The notes: a model not told the origin generated them from the sequence alone. A stretch of 11,909 nt of DNA from SIG459 sp045538735 (GCA_045538735.1 JAZSRY010000047.1:1-11909); one strand, 5' to 3'. Shown: positions 1 to 7,243, numbered from the stretch's first letter. Numbers and translations: made by a program.

Positions 1-1
1 C

Positions 2-229
2 CCCACCCATCCTTATACCATCGGTCTTTTCAATTCTTTGCCACACATGGACTCCGAGGCGGAGCGCCTTGAGCCCATCCCCGGACTTCCTCCCGATCCT
101 ACAGAGCTCCCCGAGGGCTGTGCCTTTGGCCCCCGCTGCCCCCATTTCTGCGAGGAATGCAAGGGCGAGATACCCAATCGCGAGCTTAGTCCCGGACATT
201 TCTGCCGCTGCATAAAGGAGGCTGAGTGA
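2..229 (+). CDS. Opp/Dpp-type peptide ABC transporter ATPase, C-terminal end (partial)
   Basis: Only the last 75 residues are inside the window; the frame is open to the left edge and ends at TGA 227-229. They form the C-terminal extension of OppD/DppD-type ATPases (oligo_HPY family): HPYTIGL near the start, then a PIPGLPPD motif, then the cysteine cluster GCAFGPRC with further Cys residues and a SPGHF-x-C end. This extension follows the nucleotide-binding domain, so the Walker motifs lie upstream of the window. The protein would pair with the next gene's product as the two ATPases of an oligopeptide/dipeptide-type importer on the inner face of the membrane. The next gene starts one base after this stop, and its ribosome site (AAAGGAG, 214-220) lies inside this gene, so the two are translated from one message. 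Family call is firm; substrate is unknown, since this family also imports non-peptide compounds. Confidence 0.92.
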   Translation, partial: PTHPYTIGLFNSLPHMDSEAERLEPIPGLPPDPTELPEGCAFGPRCPHFCEECKGEIPNRELSPGHFCRCIKEAE

Positions 230-230
230 T

Positions 231-1187
231 ATGGCTGCTCCTATAATCGAAGTCAAAAACCTTAAAAAATATTTCAACGTTCCCGCAGGCCTCAATCACG
301 CCGTGGACGATGTTTCCTTCACCATTGAGCGTGGTAAAACTCTCGGCGTTGTTGGCGAAAGTGGCTGCGGCAAGTCCACCCTTGGCCGCACTATCATCAG
401 ACTCCTGGAAGCCACCGACGGCCAGGTGTTGCTGGACGGTCAGGATATCACCCACGCAAAGGGTAAAGAGCTTAAAAAGATACACGAGCGCTGCCAGATA
501 ATTTTTCAGGACCCCTATAGCTCTCTGAATTCTCGCATGAGCATAGAGGCTACCATCAAGGAACCTCTGAAATATTCCGGACGCTTCAAAAACAAGGCTG
601 AGCTTATTGAGGAAAGCCGTCGCCTCATGGAGATGGTGGGTATCGATGAGCGTCTTGCTGAGAGCTATCCCCATGAGCTGGACGGCGGCCGCCGCCAGCG
701 TGTGGGAATTGCACGTGCTTTGGCGCTGAATCCCGACTTCATCGTCTGTGATGAGCCCGTTTCCGCTCTGGACGTTTCCATTCAGGCACAGGTACTGAAC
801 CTGCTGATGGACCTGCAGGATAAGCTGGGCATGGCCTACATGTTCGTCACCCACGACCTGAGCGTCGTCAAGCATATATCCGACGATATCGCCGTTATGT
901 ATCTTGGTCAGCTGGTGGAAAAGTGCGATAAGCGCACTATCTTTGCTCAGCCCCTGCATCCTTACACCAAGGCTCTGCTCTCTGCCATCCCCTCTACCAA
1001 TATACATAAGCCTATGGCGCCCATTGCTATGAAGGGTGAAATAACCTCTCCCATCAATCCTAAGCCCGGCTGCCGCTTCGCAGCCCGCTGTCCCTACGCA
1101 AACGAGGGCTGCCTGCAGCCTCAGGTTCTTGAAGAGGTCGCCCCCGGCCACTTCGTCTCCTGCCACCGCGTGAAAGAGATAAACTGA
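231..1187 (+). CDS. Opp/Dpp-type peptide ABC transporter ATPase (OppF/DppF type)
   Basis: A complete 318-residue ATPase that powers import through an oligopeptide/dipeptide-type transporter. Visible motifs, numbered from ATG 231: Walker A GESGCGKST (42-50), Q-loop Gln93 in IFQDPYSSLN, signature LDGGRRQ (150-156), Walker B ending in Asp174-Glu175 (FIVCDEP), D-loop SALD, and H-loop His208 (FVTHD). The C-terminal oligo_HPY extension follows, with HPYTKALLSAIP and a Cys cluster (CRFAARCPYANEGC). Length is normal for the family. The start is supported by AAAGGAG about 10 nt upstream. The ABC signature reads L-D-G-G-R instead of the usual L/F-S-G-G-Q; I believe a subset of Firmicutes DppF-like proteins share this, but cannot check it here. 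The permease and binding-protein genes would lie upstream of the window. The stop overlaps the next gene's ribosome site, which points to coupled translation. Confidence 0.95.
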   Translation: MAAPIIEVKNLKKYFNVPAGLNHAVDDVSFTIERGKTLGVVGESGCGKSTLGRTIIRLLEATDGQVLLDGQDITHAKGKELKKIHERCQIIFQDPYSSLNSRMSIEATIKEPLKYSGRFKNKAELIEESRRLMEMVGIDERLAESYPHELDGGRRQRVGIARALALNPDFIVCDEPVSALDVSIQAQVLNLLMDLQDKLGMAYMFVTHDLSVVKHISDDIAVMYLGQLVEKCDKRTIFAQPLHPYTKALLSAIPSTNIHKPMAPIAMKGEITSPINPKPGCRFAARCPYANEGCLQPQVLEEVAPGHFVSCHRVKEIN

Positions 1188-1197
1188 GGTGAGCACA

Positions 1198-1998
1198 ATG
1201 CAGATGCGAAAAAGACCTGAGCCTATAAAGGAACACATCGTCACCGACCTGGGCGACGGAATAATCAACATCACCGCGCCTCCCATGCGTTTTCAGCAGT
1301 ATCTGGTGATAGGTGGGGAAAAGGCCCTGCTTATTGACAGCGGCTTTGGCCTCGGCTCTCTGAAAAAGATAGTTGAGGGCCTCACTGATAAGCCCCTGAT
1401 ACTGGTTAATACCCACGGTCACCCCGACCACGGCGGCGGCAACGCCGAGTTTGGCGCGCCTCTGCTGCATCCTGCGGATAATGAGGTCTATGCCCACAAG
1501 TGTGCCTTTGAGACCCGCCTTGCGGAGGCTGAGCACTGGGGTATTCCCGATGCAACTGAAAAGCTGCAGCCCACGCCTCCCGCCCCAATCCCTCTTGAGG
1601 ATGGACACGAGTTTGAACTTGGTGGAAGGAAACTGAAAGTTATCCACACCCCCGGCCACACTCAGGGCAGCGTCTGCATCTTTGACGAGCAGACGGGCAC
1701 GCTCTTCTCCGGCGATAATGTGCAGGGAATGGCAACGGCCCTTCTTGAGCCCTCTGCCGCCAATGTGAGCACCTACATGGCCTCCATGGAGAAGATAGCA
1801 GCTCTGCCTGTGACAAAAATCTGCACAGGCCATATGCCCGCCGCAGTTCCTCCCGAGATCATAGGCAAGAAGATAGAGTGCTGCCGCCGTATTCTCTCGG
1901 GAGAGAAGGGCGAACTTATTAAAACTCCCATGGGCGAGGGCTATATGCTCAGCGTGGAGGGCACAGCTGTCCACTACGCACCCGATAAAGCAAACTAA
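1198..1998 (+). CDS. Metallo-beta-lactamase-fold hydrolase
   Basis: A 266-residue metal-dependent hydrolase with the full ligand set of the MBL superfamily: HGHPDH (His73, His75, Asp77, His78), His154 in HTPGHTQGS, bridging Asp173 in FSGDN, and His212 in CTGHMP. No signal peptide is visible, so it should be cytoplasmic. An in-frame GTG at 1189 would add three residues, but GAGGTG (1186-1191) sits six bases before ATG 1198 and is the obvious ribosome site, so I chose 1198. That site overlaps the TGA of the ATPase gene. The superfamily includes glyoxalase II, lactonases, beta-lactamases and phosphodiesterase-like enzymes; the C-terminus lacks the long helical extension of glyoxalase II, so I do not name a substrate. 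Its place inside a transporter operon next to other hydrolases suggests that it acts on the imported compound or a breakdown product (inference). Confidence 0.9.
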   Translation: MQMRKRPEPIKEHIVTDLGDGIINITAPPMRFQQYLVIGGEKALLIDSGFGLGSLKKIVEGLTDKPLILVNTHGHPDHGGGNAEFGAPLLHPADNEVYAHKCAFETRLAEAEHWGIPDATEKLQPTPPAPIPLEDGHEFELGGRKLKVIHTPGHTQGSVCIFDEQTGTLFSGDNVQGMATALLEPSAANVSTYMASMEKIAALPVTKICTGHMPAAVPPEIIGKKIECCRRILSGEKGELIKTPMGEGYMLSVEGTAVHYAPDKAN

Positions 1999-2013
1999 GC
2001 AAGGAAATTTACT

Positions 2014-2664
2014 ATGGGTATCAAGGAAAAACTTCTTGTAAAAGCGAATAGGGTGGATGCCCGCCTGGAGGAAAAAAGCTCCTCCTGGCACAGCGGCTAT
2101 TACCACCGTTACTTTGAGGGCTGGACGGAAATACCGGAGACCACGCCCTCCGGCAAAGTGCGCATAAAAAGAGTATATACCGGGGAGTACCACAAGGCGG
2201 ATATGAGCAGAAATGAGCGATACATCCACAAAATGTTCTGCTCGCTTCTGGCACTGCTTTCCATTATGCTTTATGCCCGCGCAGCGTTGATGAGCCTTGA
2301 GTCAAACACCGTGTGGTATGTGGTTTTGCCCGAGGTGCTCTCTCTCTGCGGCTTCATCTTCTTTGTGTGGTTCCTTATCACAAAACTCACTTCTCCCGTG
2401 CTGCTGAAGATGAGAGAATACCGGGAGGGTATCAAAAACCTTAAACTTGCCGGGCTTGCACAAGCTGTTTTTCTTGCCCTTACTTCAATCAACACTATTC
2501 TTCATTGCCTCCTTAGCGGCGGTGAGACCGGGGAGCTTTTCGCGGCCGTCCTGTTTTTGCTGGCAGGTGCCGCTGCTTTTGGGGTGTATATTATGGAGAA
2601 AAAAGTCAAATACCTCCGTGTTTCCAATGAAAACGCAGCCATGGAGGGATACAGGATAGAGTGA
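2014..2664 (+). CDS. Unrecognised membrane protein with four predicted helices
   Basis: A 216-residue protein that I do not recognise. Residues 1-70 are soluble, charged and aromatic-rich (SSSWHSGYYHRYFEGW near 23-38, then an IKRVYTGEY segment). Four hydrophobic segments follow at about 71-90, 98-125, 146-168 and 171-192, in pairs separated by a basic loop (LLKMREYREGIKN). The end is short and charged. No metal-binding or catalytic motif is apparent and there is no cleavable signal peptide; the hydrophilic N-terminus is probably cytoplasmic. The start ATG 2014 has AAGGAAA a few bases upstream. It sits 15 nt after the MBL gene and its TGA (2662-2664) overlaps the GTG of the next gene, so it belongs to the operon. 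Transport, sensing or a scaffold for neighbouring enzymes are all possible; nothing in the sequence decides. Confidence 0.85.
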   Translation: MGIKEKLLVKANRVDARLEEKSSSWHSGYYHRYFEGWTEIPETTPSGKVRIKRVYTGEYHKADMSRNERYIHKMFCSLLALLSIMLYARAALMSLESNTVWYVVLPEVLSLCGFIFFVWFLITKLTSPVLLKMREYREGIKNLKLAGLAQAVFLALTSINTILHCLLSGGETGELFAAVLFLLAGAAAFGVYIMEKKVKYLRVSNENAAMEGYRIE

Positions 2665-3965
2665 TAAGAATGGATAAGAAACATTATCTTTATGCCGGGG
2701 CGGGAAAGGCTGCCATAGATGTGGCTCCATGCCTGCCTCTGGATGGCTTTACCTCGGTCCACGATGACCTGCACATAAGAGCGCTTATCTTGGAAAGCGA
2801 TAAAAAGACCGTTATTGTCAGTGTGGAGATAACCTCCATGTTCCCCGGTACCCAGAAGAAGATGCTGGATATTATCAGGGCGAAGACCGGTGTGGAGGAG
2901 GAGAATATCTGGCTCACCCTGACTCACAGCTTCGCATGTCCTCACATTTGGCCATCTCCCAAGCCGGGAGAGCTTGAGAAACCACGCCCCGGCCACAAAC
3001 CGCGCTCAGTGGAAGAGATAGCCCGCTGTGAGGCTCTTGGAGAGGCATATTTTGCTGCTCTGAGCAATGCTTTGGCCAAAGCTGAGAAGAATATGACTCC
3101 TGCCATACTGGGCTGCGGCAAAGGAAAATGCGCCGTGGCTGCCAGCCGCAATATGCGCACCTCCGAAGGCTGGTGGATGGGTACCGACGACGAGGAGCCC
3201 TGCGACCAAAGTCTGCATGTGCTTCGCATTGACAGCCTTGAAGGCAAAGCTATAGCGGCCATGTTTGTCTACGGCGTCCGCTCTTGTGTTACCAGCCGAA
3301 TCAGAGCTGAGGATGGCGGAATGATGGTTTCCTCTGATCTTTGCGGCAATGCCTGTACATATCTTGAAAAGGCAATGGGTGAGGACTTCACTGCCCTCTT
3401 CCTCTGCGGCCCTTGCGGAGATCAGGAACCCAGATACAAGGCCTGCTATGATGCCTTGGATGCCTCCGGCGCTGTGAAAAAGATGGACATGGGTATGGCG
3501 GGCTATGCTCTTCTGGCTGCCCAGGCTGCAAGGCTTGGTGATGCGGTGCTTAAAACCCATTCCCGTATTGAAAAGCTTGGTGACATTGATGCTATTCCCA
3601 CGGGAAAGCGGGATGTTTCCTGCGCAACTAAGAAAATGAACCGCGACCTCAGTTCCCAGAAGCCCCTTAAAGAATGCTGCTTTGAACCTGATGGAGAGAA
3701 GATGCTTTCGGTTTATGGCATGCGTCTTGGGGATATGGAAATAGTGGGTGTTCAGCCGGAGATAAGCGGCATAACTGCTATCCAAATAGGCTGTGCTGTG
3801 GCCACCATGGTGAATGGCGGCGACAAGTGTATGCCTGAGGCCGAAGCCTATAAAGAACTTAAATACCAGTGCCAAAATTCACCCTTTATGCCCGGCGGAG
3901 CGGAAAAACTGAGAGATACCGCCCTGGAGCTTATGATGGGTTTGAAAGAAGGTAAGAAGATATGA
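2661..3965 (+). CDS. Neutral/alkaline ceramidase-like protein (N-terminal-domain family)
   Basis: A 434-residue protein resembling the neutral/alkaline non-lysosomal ceramidase N-terminal domain family, zinc amidases that cleave N-acyl bonds. Support comes from the order of motifs: an N-terminal YAGAGKAAIDVAP with a Gly-containing loop, then DDLHIRALIL, then a VIVSVEIT strand, the first metal-site segment LTLTHSFACPH (His89, His95), and later FLCGPCGDQEP (250-257), equivalent to the family's G-x-C-G-D-x-x-P. In the family a second zinc His follows the pattern F-x-C-H-P before this motif; here the equivalent stretch is FVYGVRSCV (202-210) with no His. No signal peptide is visible, so it is probably cytoplasmic. 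Start may be GTG 2661, overlapping the upstream TGA (GTGA), or ATG 2670; neither has a strong ribosome site. The stop overlaps the next gene as ATGA. Fold assignment is moderately sure; ceramidase activity is not claimed. Confidence 0.72.
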   Translation: MIRMDKKHYLYAGAGKAAIDVAPCLPLDGFTSVHDDLHIRALILESDKKTVIVSVEITSMFPGTQKKMLDIIRAKTGVEEENIWLTLTHSFACPHIWPSPKPGELEKPRPGHKPRSVEEIARCEALGEAYFAALSNALAKAEKNMTPAILGCGKGKCAVAASRNMRTSEGWWMGTDDEEPCDQSLHVLRIDSLEGKAIAAMFVYGVRSCVTSRIRAEDGGMMVSSDLCGNACTYLEKAMGEDFTALFLCGPCGDQEPRYKACYDALDASGAVKKMDMGMAGYALLAAQAARLGDAVLKTHSRIEKLGDIDAIPTGKRDVSCATKKMNRDLSSQKPLKECCFEPDGEKMLSVYGMRLGDMEIVGVQPEISGITAIQIGCAVATMVNGGDKCMPEAEAYKELKYQCQNSPFMPGGAEKLRDTALELMMGLKEGKKI

Positions 3966-5194
3966 AGGAATATATCAAGAGCATTATCTGCCTGACAGAT
4001 AACTTTCCCCACGGACAGAAGATCTGCGGCGCTAAGATAATTTATGACCGGGAAATAGACCCAGCCAGCCTTGACAGTAGCAGCTTTGAGGTCGTGGACA
4101 GGACTGTTACCGGGTTCAGCGTTTTCGGCGACAGTGTGCTGCTGGAGCTGAGTATCAAGGACAAGACCGCCTCCGTTATTCCGCCTCCCCCTCCATTCAA
4201 GGGCAAACCCGGTGGCCCCGGCGGCCCCGGCGGTCCCGGGGGCCCCGGCGGTCCTCCCAAGGGTCCTCCCCCCAATCTCCCTGCGGCTGTGTGTCTGCCC
4301 AGAGAGGTATGCGTGAAGCAGCTTAAAGACATAAGAGCCATAGACGGCACTATTATCCCGGCCAGCGGCGAGAAAATGATGTCTACCGCGGCAGAAGAGC
4401 CCATCATTGAGGATTTCATAAGAAGCGAATTCAAAGGACTGGGCTATAATCTCTACTGTCCCAAGAACATCAAGGCAGGGGCGCAGTACCCCCTTGTGGT
4501 GTTTATTCACGATGCCGGTGTCTGCGGAGCAGATACAAGAATAGCCCTTTCTCAGGGCAACGGTGCCATCACTTGGGCCAAGCCCGAGTGGCAGAAAGAA
4601 AATCCCTGCTATGTTCTGGCTCCCCAGATACCCAAGGGTGTGAAGCTCACAAACGATGAGTTCCGTGCCTCTGAGGAAATTTATAAGCTCAAGGAAATGA
4701 TAGATTTCATAGCGGAGGGCTATGAGATTGACAAAAAACGCATATATGCCACCGGACAGTCTATGGGCTGTATGGCCTTCTGCGAGCTGAACATCCTTTA
4801 CCCCGACTACTTCGCCGCTTCCATGCTGGTGGCGGGCCAGTGGTCCCCCGAGCGCCTTGCAGAAAAATGTTCGGGAAACAAGTTCTGGATACTGGTGTCC
4901 AATCATGATGCCAAGGCCTTCCCCGGTATGAACGCCGTTACCGAGGCTATGGAAAAGGCAGGCGCAAAGATAGGACGCTATGTCTGGAATGCAAAGAGCA
5001 GCCCCGCTGAGTTTGACGCCTATGTGGCCGAGGCACTGAAAGATGATGTGAACATCCGTTACACGGTCTTTGAGGGCAGCAGCGTTGTCCCTGAGTGGGA
5101 GGACGCAAATCCCGCATCCAACCACATGAACACCTGGCCTGTTGCCTACGAAATAGAGGGCGTAAAGCGCTGGCTTTTCAGCTGCAGGAAATAA
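3962..5194 (+). CDS. Alpha/beta-hydrolase esterase/peptidase with (GGP)n insert
   Basis: A 410-residue serine hydrolase similar to the predicted-peptidase / EstA-type esterase group. Residues 1-75 look like the Ig-like N-terminal domain of that group (CLTDNFPHGQKI, IYDREIDPASL, SSFEVVDR). A proline/glycine tract at about 74-105 (PPPPP, then five GGP triplets, then PPKGPPPN) follows and lies within or just after the Ig-like domain. The catalytic domain starts near 145 (FKGLGYNLYCPKN, YPLVVFIHDAG). The inferred triad is Ser267 in TGQSMGC, Asp316 in SNHDAKAFPG and His388 in SNHMNTW, with a terminal WLF strand. There is no signal peptide, so it should act in the cytoplasm. ATG 3962 overlaps the TGA of the upstream gene, the classic coupled arrangement. 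A hairpin terminator follows 18 nt after the stop. Esterase is more likely than peptidase; the substrate is unknown. Confidence 0.85.
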   Translation: MKEYIKSIICLTDNFPHGQKICGAKIIYDREIDPASLDSSSFEVVDRTVTGFSVFGDSVLLELSIKDKTASVIPPPPPFKGKPGGPGGPGGPGGPGGPPKGPPPNLPAAVCLPREVCVKQLKDIRAIDGTIIPASGEKMMSTAAEEPIIEDFIRSEFKGLGYNLYCPKNIKAGAQYPLVVFIHDAGVCGADTRIALSQGNGAITWAKPEWQKENPCYVLAPQIPKGVKLTNDEFRASEEIYKLKEMIDFIAEGYEIDKKRIYATGQSMGCMAFCELNILYPDYFAASMLVAGQWSPERLAEKCSGNKFWILVSNHDAKAFPGMNAVTEAMEKAGAKIGRYVWNAKSSPAEFDAYVAEALKDDVNIRYTVFEGSSVVPEWEDANPASNHMNTWPVAYEIEGVKRWLFSCRK

Positions 5195-5211
5195 TCTGAA
5201 TAATATGTGTC

Positions 5212-5255
5212 CGAGCCTGTCCCGAACAACTAAGGGACAGGCTCGAAGTTCTTTT
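5212..5255 (+). terminator. Intercistronic rho-independent terminator or attenuator
   Basis: A perfect 12-bp inverted repeat (CGAGCCTGTCCC 5212-5223 and GGGACAGGCTCG 5234-5245, 10-nt loop) is followed by AAGTTCTTTT. The tail is interrupted, so termination may be partial. It lies 18 nt after the esterase stop and ends just before the ribosome site of the lipoprotein gene, so it probably lowers read-through from the operon into that gene. I see no clear promoter between the two. Confidence 0.75.
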
Positions 5256-5271
5256 GAGAGAAGGAAAAATT

Positions 5272-7032
5272 ATGAAAAAACTTATAAGCATACTCCTATG
5301 CCTTTGTCTTCTGCTTTCTTTGACAGCCTGTGCCGGTGATGGCTCAAGTGAGACACCCGAAATCGAGCCCACACCCACAGCTGCTCCAACACCCACTCCT
5401 GAGCCAACTCCCGAGCCCCTTGTGGACGAGGCGTCTCTGGCTCTTGACCTCAGCGACGCTCAGTGGGAAAAATCTGCTGATGGCAGTTACTATCAGCTCA
5501 AGGGTGTGGCTTTCTGCACCAATGTGGTGGCAGAAAAGTACCAGAGTATGAACATCTATGTTCCTGCTGCCTATTTTGAGGGAGGCGAGGTCTGCGGCTA
5601 CACCGCCGACACAGCCCCCATCGTGCTGCAGAATAACTGCTCCGGCTGGAGAAGCGGAACTGCCGGAAATGTGAACAGCAGCTTTATTGAAAACGGCTTT
5701 GTGTTCGTCAACTGCGGCGCACGCTCCCGTGATGCTGCCGATGGCGTGGGCAAGGCTCCTGCTGCGGTTGTTGACCTAAAAAGCGCAGTTCGCACTTTGC
5801 GCGCCAATGCTGATGTTATTCCCGGCGATGAGGAGAAGATAATTTCCATCGGCACCTCTGGCGGCGGTCAGATGAGCTCTATTCTCGGAGCAAGCGGCGA
5901 TATGGAAGAATACTGGCCCTATCTCTACGAAAACGGCGCGCCCGGTCTCCTCTATGATGAAGCCAGCGATGCCTATATCTCAACCATAGACGATGATGTT
6001 TTCGGCTGTATGTGCTATTGCCCCATTGCCGACATCGAAAACGCCGACCTTGCCTATGCGTGGTGGCGCTATGACTCCGGCGCTACAAGCTTTTCCGGAA
6101 TGTTTGGTGGCGGCGGTGATTTCAGTGAGTTCCAGTTGGCCCTTGAGCAGGATCTGGCTATCGCTTATTGCGAGTATATCAACTCCCTCGATCTTGTGGA
6201 TAAAGATGGTGAGCCCCTTGTTTTTGAGGTGGCAGAGGATGGCACACCTGAGCCCAGAAGCGGCAGCTTCTATGACCAGATGCTGGAGAACATGTCCGAT
6301 GCTCTCAATGCTCTGATAGCTGCAAACACTGATGAGCAGGGTAATTTCAGCTATACCAAGTCTGCAGGCAAGGGACCCGGAGGACCGGGCGGCCCCGGCG
6401 GCAAGGGCGGCGAAGCCACCACCTATGACAGCCTCGATGCATTCCTTGGTTCTTACAGCAACACCTCTGAATGGCTCACTAAGAACGAGGACGGCACTTT
6501 TTCCGTCACCGATATGGCAGGCTTCCTCAATGGCACCGGTCTTGCCCGCAATAAGGATATCCCCGGTTTTGACAGCTTCGATATGAGCGCTGAAAACGAT
6601 GCCTTCGGCAGCGCCGATGAAAAGGCAGTTCACTTCAGCGCTTCCGTGGCCGCTGTTTTGGAGGCAAATTATGACGAGTATTCCGCACTTGAGGGCTTTG
6701 ATGCCGCAGTGGTTGACGCATACATTGAGCTTGCAAACCGTGAAGATATCATAAATCAGGCTTATCTTATGAATGCCACTGCCATTATGCTGGATACTGC
6801 CGCAGGCAGGCAGGACGCCGATTTTGCCGATCACTGGCGTACCAGAAACGGCACTGCGGATGAGCATACAAGCTTCACCATCGCCTATAATCTCGCCATG
6901 TCTGCCATGATGGCTGGGGCTGAGAGTGTTGATTACTCTCTGGTGTGGGCCATGGGCCACGGTGATGCTGAGGGTACTTCAACCGGCACCTTTGCCCAGT
7001 GGGTCAACAGCATCTGCTTGGGAAATGGATAA
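5272..7032 (+). CDS. Tannase-like alpha/beta-hydrolase lipoprotein
   Basis: A 586-residue secreted lipoprotein. The start is ATG 5272, six bases after AAGGA; an in-frame TTG at 5254 would spoil the signal sequence. The signal peptide MKKLISILLCLCLLLSLTAC has lipobox L-T-A-C with lipidated Cys20, then a P/T/E-rich spacer to about residue 52, as expected for a protein tethered outside the membrane. The catalytic domain resembles bacterial tannases of the Lactiplantibacillus plantarum TanLp1 type: IYVPAAYF, GKAPAAVVDLKSAVRTLRAN, GTSGGGQMSSILGASG, a CYCPIADIENADLAYAW strand-helix, and near the end NGTADEHTS and MGHGDAEG. By alignment with TanLp1 (Ser, Asp, His) the triad should be Ser196, Asp530 and His563. 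A GPGGPGGPGG tract near 365-375 lies in the inserted lid region. Likely substrates are ester-linked phenolic or acyl compounds; gallate specificity is not shown. Confidence 0.8.
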   Translation: MKKLISILLCLCLLLSLTACAGDGSSETPEIEPTPTAAPTPTPEPTPEPLVDEASLALDLSDAQWEKSADGSYYQLKGVAFCTNVVAEKYQSMNIYVPAAYFEGGEVCGYTADTAPIVLQNNCSGWRSGTAGNVNSSFIENGFVFVNCGARSRDAADGVGKAPAAVVDLKSAVRTLRANADVIPGDEEKIISIGTSGGGQMSSILGASGDMEEYWPYLYENGAPGLLYDEASDAYISTIDDDVFGCMCYCPIADIENADLAYAWWRYDSGATSFSGMFGGGGDFSEFQLALEQDLAIAYCEYINSLDLVDKDGEPLVFEVAEDGTPEPRSGSFYDQMLENMSDALNALIAANTDEQGNFSYTKSAGKGPGGPGGPGGKGGEATTYDSLDAFLGSYSNTSEWLTKNEDGTFSVTDMAGFLNGTGLARNKDIPGFDSFDMSAENDAFGSADEKAVHFSASVAAVLEANYDEYSALEGFDAAVVDAYIELANREDIINQAYLMNATAIMLDTAAGRQDADFADHWRTRNGTADEHTSFTIAYNLAMSAMMAGAESVDYSLVWAMGHGDAEGTSTGTFAQWVNSICLGNG

Positions 7033-7117
7033 AAAAGTTCCTGTGGGTGAAACTTTTCTGGCAGGTGAGTATACCATAGACCACGTGGGCAAAATATATC
7101 CTGTGGGGAGCCCATAA
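7025..7117 (+). CDS. Possible 30-residue peptide overlapping the lipoprotein stop
   Basis: ATG 7025 overlaps the TAA of the tannase-like gene (ATGGATAA), and a 30-codon frame runs to TAA 7115-7117, just before the terminator hairpin. The peptide has two similar halves, KVPVGETF and KIYPVGSP, and is fairly well balanced in composition. No separate ribosome site is visible beyond GGGA touching the ATG, so it would depend on coupling to the upstream gene. It may equally be a chance frame or the remnant of a longer gene. No family recognised. Confidence 0.25.
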   Translation: MDKKVPVGETFLAGEYTIDHVGKIYPVGSP

Positions 7118-7120
7118 GAA

Positions 7121-7164
7121 AAGAAGGTTGGGAATCGTTAGTCGAGTCCCAACCTTCTTTTTTT
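7121..7164 (+). terminator. Rho-independent terminator after the hydrolase block
   Basis: A perfect 13-bp stem (AAGAAGGTTGGGA 7121-7133, TCCCAACCTTCTT 7147-7159) with a 13-nt loop runs into a T7 tract (7158-7164). It ends transcription of the lipoprotein gene. The A-rich left flank may let it work in reverse against the minus-strand element remnant. Confidence 0.93.
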
Positions 7165-7243
7165 ATAGTTCAACGAAAAACTGATGCTAATTTCCAATGT
7201 TGCATAACTTGCTTTAGGCTTTTGTGTTTGAATTAGGACAGGC

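Noticed and set aside
1189..1197. GTG 1189 as the start of the MBL gene
   Set aside because: GAGGTG at 1186-1191 is the ribosome site for ATG 1198 and would overlap the GTG itself.
186..1286. Long minus-strand frame opposite the OppF-type ATPase and MBL genes
   Set aside because: It lies antisense to two genes with full catalytic motifs, has no domain resemblance and overlaps another antisense frame; it is a by-product of GC-rich coding sequence.
4200..4265. Collagen-like domain call for the GGP tract
   Set aside because: Collagen repeats need G-X-Y periods over many more triplets; this is a short GGP run within an enzyme, better treated as a flexible insert.
3848..5125. Long minus-strand frame opposite the esterase gene
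   Set aside because: The sense frame has a full Ser-Asp-His triad and an ATGA overlap with its neighbour; the antisense protein has no recognisable motif.
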